In this document: piece after piece, positions 56,680 to 64,000 of the stretch | Numbering within the stretch: position 1 is the stretch's first letter | How the letters are laid out: every line of letters starts with the position of its first letter | Assembly (NCBI RefSeq): GCF_900585905.1 | Contig: NZ_UTVH01000016.1 | Location: forward strand, 213,771 to 277,770 | From: Pseudomonas viridiflava | GTDB lineage: Bacteria; Pseudomonadota; Gammaproteobacteria; Pseudomonadales; Pseudomonadaceae | Direction of reading: 5' to 3' | DNA: 64,000 bases | Position numbers and translations under genes: made by a program | The notes under the pieces: generated by a model | The model's input: the letters and a program-made list of their open reading frames with translations, nothing else | Told to the model about the DNA's origin: nothing | Databases searched by the model: none

Positions 56680-57552
56680 CTATTGATCACTTTCTTCTTG
56701 CTGGCGGTCATCACTTGGCAGTTCTGGGCCGTCGTTATCAAGCAACGACTGCTCGTACTCCATGGTGGTGGCATCCACTTCTTCCCGGAATTGATCCAGA
56801 CCGCCGGTCATGCCGCCAATCACGGACAGCACAATCGGCAGCAACCAAAGACAGGCCACTATTTTCACACCGCGCGTGTTGGGCGGCGGCAGAGGCCCAT
56901 ACCGGTTGGCAGTTTTGTTACCCGGTATGACAACCAGCAGGATCAGAAAGACACTTCCCAGGTACGGCACCAGCGTCAACAGAAGAAGCCAGCCGGACCA
57001 GCCCAGATCGTGTAGCCGTTGGCAGCCGATCTGGAAGCTGACGACAACGAAGGCCAGCATCGTCAGGGCGATCAGCAGGCCACCGCCTACCAGGGATAGG
57101 CTCAGTGCCGAAACGCAGATGCCCATCGCCAGCATCAGCCCCGCGAACGCCGCCAGCGTCCAGGCCAGATAACGCACGCGCCCGACACGGCCCTGAGCGC
57201 TGAAGACTTTCAGTTCGCCGTAGCCGGTCATTTGTTCAACCACGGGTGCTCGCGGGGGTGCATAAGGCGAAAACGGCTCGGTGTCGGTTTTTACCTCATC
57301 AAGGTTGAGGCTCAGTGCCGGGTCGGCTGCAACCTGAGCTTCAATGCCGGCATCACGCAAGGTCTCGAGGTAGATCTGCGCGTCTGCTTCAGTCAGCCCG
57401 CGCTTGAGGGTGACCGTCTCGCCGTTAAACAGTCTTTCAACGGCAACCACCTCGCTGCCAAACAGCCGGGCGAGATTGAGCTTGGCCGTGTGCAGGTCGA
57501 CGCCCTCGCGCAATTGCCCGGCGAATACGATTTTGAACAACGTGGTGGCCAT
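56680..57552 (-). CDS. DUF805 membrane protein with N-terminal soluble domain
   Basis: 290 residues from ATG 57552 (AAGGA upstream; further upstream frame not credible). The first about 90 residues are soluble (TLFKIVFAGQLREGVDLHTAK, VERLFNGETVTLKRGL) and resemble a small regulatory/pyrin-like fold I cannot name. Then DUF805-type helices: YLAWTLAAFAGLMLAMGICV, RLHDLGWSGWLLLLTLVPYL (conserved CQRLHDLG element) and a later IVIPGNKTANRYGP. A final hydrophobic helix (VACLWLLPIVLSVIG) and an acidic tail end the protein. Function unknown. Confidence 0.8.
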   Translation of the reverse strand: MATTLFKIVFAGQLREGVDLHTAKLNLARLFGSEVVAVERLFNGETVTLKRGLTEADAQIYLETLRDAGIEAQVAADPALSLNLDEVKTDTEPFSPYAPPRAPVVEQMTGYGELKVFSAQGRVGRVRYLAWTLAAFAGLMLAMGICVSALSLSLVGGGLLIALTMLAFVVVSFQIGCQRLHDLGWSGWLLLLTLVPYLGSVFLILLVVIPGNKTANRYGPLPPPNTRGVKIVACLWLLPIVLSVIGGMTGGLDQFREEVDATTMEYEQSLLDNDGPELPSDDRQQEESDQ

Positions 57553-57637
57553 GCATGGCTTCCTTGTCGTGAAGAATACGGCGTCAGCGGTCTGCGGCCG
57601 CCAACGTCGCATCATGGATCAGCGCGATACGCACGGA

Positions 57638-58063
57638 TCAGAAGGGTTTGACCACCACCAGAATCACGATCGCCAGCAGGATCAGCACAGGGACTTCGTT
57701 GAACCAGCGATAGAACACGTGGCTGCGGCCGTTTTCGCCACGGGCGAAGCGTTTGACCTGCGCGCCGCAGACATGGTGATAGCCAATCAACACCACCACC
57801 AGCGTCAGCTTGGCATGCATCCAGGCCTGGGACATGAAGCCCGGCGTGAGGCTGATCAGCCAGATACCGAACACCAGCGTGGCAATCATCGCCGGCCCCA
57901 TGATTCCGCGATACAGCTTGCGCTCCATCACGCAGAAGCGCTCGCGGCTGATGGCATCTTCACTCATGGCGTGGTAGACGAAGAGCCTTGGCAGGTAGAA
58001 CAGCGCGGCAAACCAGCAGACGACTGCGACGATGTGCAGCGCTTTGATCCATAAATAGAGCAT
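57638..58063 (-). CDS. hemJ: Protoporphyrinogen IX oxidase HemJ
   Basis: Heme-binding membrane enzyme of the penultimate step of heme synthesis in bacteria lacking HemY/HemG. 141 residues with four hydrophobic helices; conserved His of IKALHIVAVVCWFAALFYLP (helix 1) and of AWMHAKLTLVVVLIGYHHVC, plus the final FNEVPVLILLAIVILVVVKPF region. ATG 58063. Divergent from argC by 135 bases. Position and length match the Pseudomonas hemJ. Confidence 0.93.
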   Translation of the reverse strand: MLYLWIKALHIVAVVCWFAALFYLPRLFVYHAMSEDAISRERFCVMERKLYRGIMGPAMIATLVFGIWLISLTPGFMSQAWMHAKLTLVVVLIGYHHVCGAQVKRFARGENGRSHVFYRWFNEVPVLILLAIVILVVVKPF

Positions 58064-58198
58064 TTTTAGTTATTTCCCAGGTTCACGGTGGCTCAAATAG
58101 TAGAGGCTTGTGTACCCATACGTCACGTTGTCGGTTGTCGCAGACGCCTGTGACCCATATTATCGACAGCTTTCCAGTTGGCAGGTCGAGGGCAGGTT

Positions 58199-59233
58199 AT
58201 GGTCAAGGTCGGTATCGTCGGCGGCACGGGTTACACCGGTGTCGAGTTGTTGCGTCTGTTGGCGCAGCATCCGCAAGCTGAAGTGGTCGTCATCACCTCT
58301 CGATCCGAGGCGGGCCTGCCTGTTGCCGATATGTACCCCAACCTGCGCGGTCACTACGACGGGCTGGCATTCAGTGTGCCTGACATCGCCACCCTTGGCG
58401 CTTGCGATGTGGTCTTCTTCGCCACGCCCCACGGCGTGGCACACTCCCTGGCGGGCGAGCTGCTCAACGCCGGCACCCGGGTCATTGATCTCTCTGCTGA
58501 CTTTCGCCTGCAGGATTCGGTGGAGTGGGCCAAGTGGTACGGCCAGCCTCACGGCGCGCCGGAGCTGCTCAAGGACGCGGTCTACGGTTTGCCCGAGGTC
58601 AATCGCGCGCAGATCAAGGACGCGCGTCTGCTGGCTGTGCCGGGTTGCTACCCCACGGCCACTCAACTGGGTTTCCTGCCGTTGCTCGAAGCTGGCCTGG
58701 CCGACAACACGCGCCTGATCGCTGACTGTAAATCCGGCGTCAGCGGTGCTGGCCGTGGCCTGAGTGTTGGCTCGCTGTATTCCGAAGCCAACGAAAGCTT
58801 CAAGGCCTACGCCGTCAAGGGGCATCGCCACCTGCCCGAGATCAGCCAGGGCCTGCGTCGCGCATCAGGCGGCGACGTCGGCCTGACGTTCGTGCCGCAT
58901 CTGGTGCCGATGATTCGCGGCATCCACGCTACGTTATATGCAACGGTTGCTGACAGATCTGTCGACCTGCAGGCGCTGTTCGAAAAACGCTACGCCGACG
59001 AGCCTTTCGTCGACGTGATGCCTGCAGGCAGCCACCCGGAAACCCGCAGTGTGCGTGGCGCCAATGTCTGTCGGATTGCCGTGCACCGCCCACAGGGCGG
59101 CGATCTGGTGGTGGTACTGTCGGTGATCGACAATCTGGTCAAGGGCGCGTCCGGCCAGGCAGTCCAGAACATGAACATCATGTTCGGGCTCGATGAGAAG
59201 CTGGGTCTGGGCCACGCCGGGATGATGCCCTGA
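58199..59233 (+). CDS. argC: N-acetyl-gamma-glutamyl-phosphate reductase ArgC
   Basis: NADPH-dependent third step of arginine synthesis. 344 residues from ATG 58199 (GGGCAGG 4 bases upstream). [17 protein letters not shown] (NADP motif), [11 protein letters not shown], catalytic Cys in [13 protein letters not shown], and [10 protein letters not shown] with a His; C-terminal [15 protein letters not shown]. Length matches the non-fused form. No other arg genes nearby. Confidence 0.97.
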   Translation: MVKVGIVGGTGYTGVELLRLLAQHPQAEVVVITSRSEAGLPVADMYPNLRGHYDGLAFSVPDIATLGACDVVFFATPHGVAHSLAGELLNAGTRVIDLSADFRLQDSVEWAKWYGQPHGAPELLKDAVYGLPEVNRAQIKDARLLAVPGCYPTATQLGFLPLLEAGLADNTRLIADCKSGVSGAGRGLSVGSLYSEANESFKAYAVKGHRHLPEISQGLRRASGGDVGLTFVPHLVPMIRGIHATLYATVADRSVDLQALFEKRYADEPFVDVMPAGSHPETRSVRGANVCRIAVHRPQGGDLVVVLSVIDNLVKGASGQAVQNMNIMFGLDEKLGLGHAGMMP

Positions 59234-59238
59234 GGGCG

Positions 59239-59300
59239 CAGCCGCAAGTTACAAGCTGCAACGGAGGGTACGCCCACGTGCAGCTTGGGGCTCGACGCTT
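59239..59300. repeat. REP-like dyad after argC
   Basis: GCCGCAAGTTACAAGCTGCA at 59241-59260 and CGTGCAGCTTGGGGCTCGAC near 59277-59296 form a loose inverted pair that resembles the element between yeaH and prkA. Lies after argC and before erpA. Confidence 0.5.
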
Positions 59301-59395
59301 GCCGCGGCTCCGTAATAGTTGACCGATTTTGTCGGAGAAGCGGATAATGCCCGTCAATACGCATTATGACGGCCTCGCGCCGGGAGACAGTTGAC

Positions 59396-59746
59396 ATGAG
59401 CGTCGAATCCTTCACTCCAACGGCTTTGCAATTCACCCAGGGTGCAGCGCACAAGGTGAAGACCCTGGTTGATGAAGAGGGCAATGAGCGGCTTAAGTTG
59501 CGTGTATTCGTAACCGGCGGTGGCTGTTCCGGTTTTCAGTACGGCTTCACTTTCGATGAAGACATCGCCGATGATGACACCATCGTTGAGCGCGAAGGCG
59601 TCAGTCTGGTGGTCGATCCCATGAGCTTCCAGTATCTGGCGGGCGCTGAAGTCGATTATCAGGAAGGCCTGGAAGGTTCGCGTTTCGTGATCAAGAATCC
59701 AAATGCTTCCACCACCTGCGGCTGCGGTTCCTCGTTCTCGATCTGA
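59396..59746 (+). CDS. erpA: Iron-sulfur cluster insertion protein ErpA
   Basis: A-type Fe-S carrier that delivers clusters to apoproteins including IspG and IspH. 116 residues from ATG 59396 (GGGAGACAG upstream). Conserved cysteines Cys44 in [10 protein letters not shown] and Cys108/Cys110 in [11 protein letters not shown]. Upstream open frame of 10 codons is not family-like. A strong terminator follows. Confidence 0.96.
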   Translation: MSVESFTPTALQFTQGAAHKVKTLVDEEGNERLKLRVFVTGGGCSGFQYGFTFDEDIADDDTIVEREGVSLVVDPMSFQYLAGAEVDYQEGLEGSRFVIKNPNASTTCGCGSSFSI

Positions 59747-59762
59747 TCTGGCAACAGACATG

Positions 59763-59791
59763 AAAACGCCGCGCAAATGCGCGGCGTTTTT
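59763..59791. terminator. Bidirectional terminator after erpA
   Basis: AAAACGCCGCGC (59763-59774) pairs with GCGCGGCGTTTT (59779-59790); a T-run follows (GTTTTTGTTTG). Serves erpA (+) and, with its A-run, anmK (-). Confidence 0.95.
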
Positions 59792-59812
59792 GTTTGTCTG
59801 CCAAGGCATGGC

Positions 59813-60910
<1,098 letters not shown>

Positions 60911-62329
60911 TTATCGTTTGCTCGAGGCCAGCATGGTGGCCTTTTCCTGATCCATGCGCGCCATCAACGACTGGCTTTGTTGCATGAATCGCTGTTTTTC
61001 GGATTTGGCGATTGGGTCCGCCATCGGCAATTTGCGACCCAGCGGGTCGACGTGCACGCCATTGACCTGGAACTCGTAGTGCAAGTGCGGGCCTGTCGAC
61101 AGGCCGGTAGTACCAATATAGCCAATAACCTGACCTTGCCTCACGGTGCTGCCGGTCTGTACGCCTTTGGCGAAGCCCTGCATGTGGCCATACAGGGTGC
61201 GATAGGTGTCGCCGTGCTGGATGATCACCGTGTTGCCGTAGCCGCCGCGGCGACCTGCAAGCAATACCTTGCCGTCGCCAGTGGCCTTGATCGGTGTGCC
61301 GCGCGGCGCTGCATAGTCGACACCTTTGTGCGCGCGGATCTTGTTCAGAATAGGGTGCTTGCGACCCATGGAGAACATCGAGCTGATGCGCGCGAAATCC
61401 ACAGGCGTGCGGATAAAGGCCTTGCGCATGCTGTTGCCGTCAGCCGTGTAGTAATTGGTGTTGCCCTGTTTGTTGGTATAGCGCACGGCCGAGTAGGACT
61501 TGCCCTGGTTGGTGAAGCGCGCAGACAGGATGTTGCCGGTGCCGACGGTTTTGCCGTTGACTACTTTCTGCTCATACACAACGTCGAATTCGTCACCCTT
61601 GCGAATGTCCTGGGCGAAGTCGATGTCGTACCCAAAGATGCTCGCCATGTCCATCGTCATGCTGTGGGTAAGACCCGCGCGCTGTGCCGACTGAGACAAG
61701 GAGTTGTTGATCACCCCATGGACGTAGGCAGTGCGCACGTCTGGCTTGCTGATCTCGCGGCTGAAGGCGTAACCAGTGCCGGTCTTCGACAGCTTGATCG
61801 TTTCGAGCTCGCTCACCTTGGTGTGCAGCTGCTTGAGCTGCCCCTCGGGCGAGAGCTCGAATTGCAACACCTGACCATTCTGCAGGCGGCTGAACTGCCT
61901 GGCCTGCTTATCGCTGGCCATGACTTCATGCACAGTGGCGTCCGCAAGACCCACTTTCTGGAACAGCGTCGACAACGTGTCACCGCGCGCAACCACGACT
62001 TCCCGATGGTTAGGGTTTTTCGCAGCGGGCGCTGGCGCTTCAGGCGCGGCGTTGGCAGTGTCCTTAGCCTGTTCAGCGCCGTTATCGATCTGCGCGAACG
62101 GAGAATCTGTCGCTTCTGGTGTGGCTTGTTCGGTTTGCGGAGCGTCTTGAAGGGGAGTGTTCTGATCTGTAGCGGCTTCCAGATCAAGATTCAGAATGGT
62201 TTTTTTGGCTTCGACTTCGCTTGATGGAAAAACCAGAAGAGCCAGGCTCAACAGGGCAGCGATACCGCTGGCTGCGAGCAGATGGGTCTTTGGATAAAGC
62301 GGTGGCGCTTTAGGCGGCGTGTCTATCAT
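60911..62329 (-). CDS. M23 peptidoglycan endopeptidase (MepM-like)
   Basis: 472 residues from ATG 62329; no strong binding site, and an open frame upstream begins with an unlikely AT-rich stretch. Order: cytoplasmic N-terminus, one membrane helix (HLLAASGIAALLSLALLVFP), a Pro/Ala-rich low-complexity segment, a LysM-like OapA domain (residues around 130-180), and a C-terminal M23 domain with HKGVDYAAPRGTP, GHMQGFAKG and the metal-binding HLHYEF. Family members cleave D-Ala-mDAP cross-links. It resembles PA0667. Divergent from tyrS over 211 bases. Confidence 0.93.
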   Translation of the reverse strand: MIDTPPKAPPLYPKTHLLAASGIAALLSLALLVFPSSEVEAKKTILNLDLEAATDQNTPLQDAPQTEQATPEATDSPFAQIDNGAEQAKDTANAAPEAPAPAAKNPNHREVVVARGDTLSTLFQKVGLADATVHEVMASDKQARQFSRLQNGQVLQFELSPEGQLKQLHTKVSELETIKLSKTGTGYAFSREISKPDVRTAYVHGVINNSLSQSAQRAGLTHSMTMDMASIFGYDIDFAQDIRKGDEFDVVYEQKVVNGKTVGTGNILSARFTNQGKSYSAVRYTNKQGNTNYYTADGNSMRKAFIRTPVDFARISSMFSMGRKHPILNKIRAHKGVDYAAPRGTPIKATGDGKVLLAGRRGGYGNTVIIQHGDTYRTLYGHMQGFAKGVQTGSTVRQGQVIGYIGTTGLSTGPHLHYEFQVNGVHVDPLGRKLPMADPIAKSEKQRFMQQSQSLMARMDQEKATMLASSKR

Positions 62330-62540
62330 AGGTAATTTGACTTTGAAAAAAGATGAATTGGAAAAGATGAATGACATGATGAAGATGAAATAACTGTATA
62401 AAATATAACCAAAACCTGTGCGAAGCAACCCTGCGAACGAATCGCTTGCCGATTTGTCGTGCAGTGCTGGGGATAACTTGTAATCGGGCGCTGATCTTGT
62501 ATGGTTGGAGCCCTTTGAAAATGGCGATTAGGGGTCTGAA

Positions 62541-63740
62541 ATGAAGTCGGTTGAAGAGCAGCTTGCGCTGATCAAGCGAGGGGCTGATGAGCTCCTGGTC
62601 GAGGCTGAGCTGGTAGCCAAGCTCAAGCGTGGTCAGCCACTGCGTATCAAGGCCGGATTCGACCCTACAGCGCCGGATCTGCACCTGGGTCATACCGTGC
62701 TTATAAACAAGCTGCGGCAATTCCAGGAGCTGGGGCACCACGTCATCTTCCTGATCGGCGATTTCACCGGCATGATCGGCGACCCCAGCGGCAAGAGTGC
62801 TACGCGTCCGCCGCTGACTCGCGAGCAGGTGCTGGACTATGCGGAGACCTACAAGGCTCAGGTCTTCAAGATTCTTGATCCGGCCAAAACCGAAGTCGCC
62901 TTTAACTCTACCTGGATGGACAAGCTCAGCCCTGCGGATTTCATCCGTCTGTCTTCGCAGTACACCGTAGCGCGCATGCTCGAGCGCGATGACTTCGACA
63001 AGCGTTACAAAAGCAGTCAGCCGATCGCCATTCACGAGTTCCTTTATCCGCTGGTTCAGGGCTATGACTCGGTTGCGCTGCGCTCGGACGTCGAGTTGGG
63101 CGGCACCGATCAGAAATTCAACCTGTTGATGGGCCGTGAGCTGCAGCGCGCATATGGTCAGGAAGCTCAGTGCATCCTGACCATGCCGTTGCTTGAAGGG
63201 CTCGATGGCGTGAAGAAGATGTCCAAGTCGCTGGGCAACTACGTGGGTATCCAGGAAGCGCCCGGCATCATGTACGGCAAGCTGGTTTCGATCCCTGACG
63301 CGCTGATGTGGCGTTACTTCGAGCTGCTCAGCTTTCGCTCCATGGAAGAAATCAATGGCTTCAAGGCTGATTGCGAGAAGGGCGCCAACCCTCGCGACAT
63401 CAAGATCAAGCTGGCAGAGGAAATCGTGGCGCGTTTCCACGGCGAAGAAGCCGCAGCCAGCGCCCATCGCTCGGCGGGTAACCGCATGAAGGATGGCGAG
63501 TTGCCTGACGACCTGCCGGAAATCGCGTTGACTGCCGCTGAAGACATGCCCATCGCCGCCGTCCTTAATAAGGCAGGCCTGGTGAAGAACTCGGCGATGG
63601 CCAGAGATCTGCTTGCCTCGGGTGGTGTGCGTATAGATGGTGAGGTCGTCGACCGCTCGTTCGTCTTTAAGGTAGGCGCGGTGCATGTTTGCCAGGCAGG
63701 CAAGAAGGCTTTCGGGCGTATAAGCCTGGTTTTGGAATAA
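62541..63740 (+). CDS. tyrS: Tyrosyl-tRNA synthetase TyrS
   Basis: Charges tRNA-Tyr. 399 residues. HIGH-type motif [17 protein letters not shown] (residues 36-52), KMSKS motif at [13 protein letters not shown], and a C-terminal S4 RNA-binding domain ([20 protein letters not shown]). ATG 62541, preceded by AGGGGTCTG. Class I synthetase of the longer type usual in Pseudomonas. Followed directly by ribosomal RNA promoters, as in P. aeruginosa where an rRNA operon follows tyrS. Confidence 0.97.
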   Translation: MKSVEEQLALIKRGADELLVEAELVAKLKRGQPLRIKAGFDPTAPDLHLGHTVLINKLRQFQELGHHVIFLIGDFTGMIGDPSGKSATRPPLTREQVLDYAETYKAQVFKILDPAKTEVAFNSTWMDKLSPADFIRLSSQYTVARMLERDDFDKRYKSSQPIAIHEFLYPLVQGYDSVALRSDVELGGTDQKFNLLMGRELQRAYGQEAQCILTMPLLEGLDGVKKMSKSLGNYVGIQEAPGIMYGKLVSIPDALMWRYFELLSFRSMEEINGFKADCEKGANPRDIKIKLAEEIVARFHGEEAAASAHRSAGNRMKDGELPDDLPEIALTAAEDMPIAAVLNKAGLVKNSAMARDLLASGGVRIDGEVVDRSFVFKVGAVHVCQAGKKAFGRISLVLE

Positions 63741-63755
63741 AGCTGAAATTGGGGC

Positions 63756-63783
63756 TTGACGGCCTCGCCAATCTCTCTATAAT
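63756..63783 (+). promoter_or_regulatory. rRNA operon promoter P1
   Basis: TTGACG (63756-63761) and perfect TATAAT (63778-63783), 16 bases apart, after an AT-poor upstream stretch. Position beyond tyrS matches the start of an rRNA operon. Confidence 0.75.
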
Positions 63784-63901
63784 TCGCACCTCTTCTGACG
63801 CAGATAGAACGAAAAACTTGTTGTTAATCAATAAGTTGGACGGTTCGGTTGGCGAAGAAGAGGTTTCGATGAGGTTGATCGAAAGCGGTGAAAAAAGGCA
63901 G

Positions 63902-63929
63902 TTGACAGCAGGTTGTAACGCTGTAGAAT
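63902..63929 (+). promoter_or_regulatory. rRNA operon promoter P2
   Basis: TTGACA (63902-63907) and TAGAAT (63924-63929), 16 bases apart, followed by a GC-rich discriminator (TCGCCTCCCGC), the feature of stringently controlled rRNA promoters. The 16S gene itself would start beyond the window. Confidence 0.75.
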
Positions 63930-64000
63930 TCGCCTCCCGCTAACGAGCAACGTGATGTTGATCGAAGCGCAAGTGGTTGAAGTTGATAAGGAAACTTTGA

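Overview
The window is a piece of a Pseudomonas chromosome (fluorescens/syringae-like lineage; genus firm, species open). From about 13 kb to the right end the gene order is the one known from P. aeruginosa PA0575-PA0668: rmcA, tRNA, rpoD, dnaG, rpsU, tsaD, plsY, folBK, cca, spoVR/yeaH/prkA, glpE-apaH-apaG-rsmA-pdxA-surA-lptD, amgK-murU, rpe-gph-trpE, trpGDC, vfr, speD, coq7, hemJ, argC, erpA, anmK, an M23 peptidase, tyrS, and then the tandem promoters of a ribosomal RNA operon at the very end.

The first 13 kb are accessory DNA. A HEPN-domain protein (cut by the window edge) is followed by five small genes, three of them membrane proteins. Next comes a complete fluoride-stress operon: a promoter, a crcB fluoride riboswitch, crcB, a DUF190 gene, an inorganic pyrophosphatase and a uracil-DNA-glycosylase-like gene. 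Then a TDT-family exporter divergent from a LysR regulator, a secreted beta-propeller protein and a small secreted COG4315 protein. The stretch from 9.5 to 13.07 kb is plasmid- or ICE-derived: a Cys-rich small protein, a tyrosine recombinase, a mobC relaxosome gene broken by an amber codon, a regulatory region with a 14-bp palindrome repeated three times, and a virB5-like gene whose 3' end is replaced by the chromosomal terminator next to tRNA-CAU. This last point marks the right end of the foreign DNA.

The core half carries enzymes of replication and transcription, folate synthesis, tRNA repair, the outer-membrane assembly block (surA, lptD), muropeptide recycling (amgK, murU), tryptophan synthesis, polyamine, ubiquinone, heme and arginine synthesis, and Fe-S delivery. 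Repeats are prominent: a tandem array of eight full REPIN-like units plus one truncated unit separates folK from cca, and single REPIN or REP clusters lie near djlA and rpe.

The most interesting observations are: (1) two same-length Trp leader peptides, one before trpG and one before trpE, the latter lying in frame inside the 3' end of gph; (2) the riboswitch-controlled fluoride operon that carries its own pyrophosphatase and a UDG-like protein; (3) the REPIN array in two size classes; (4) the palindrome-based regulatory modules beside the decayed conjugation genes; (5) an RmcA homologue without the periplasmic sensor domain; and (6) scars of gene loss (agtD remnant, missing yqeY).
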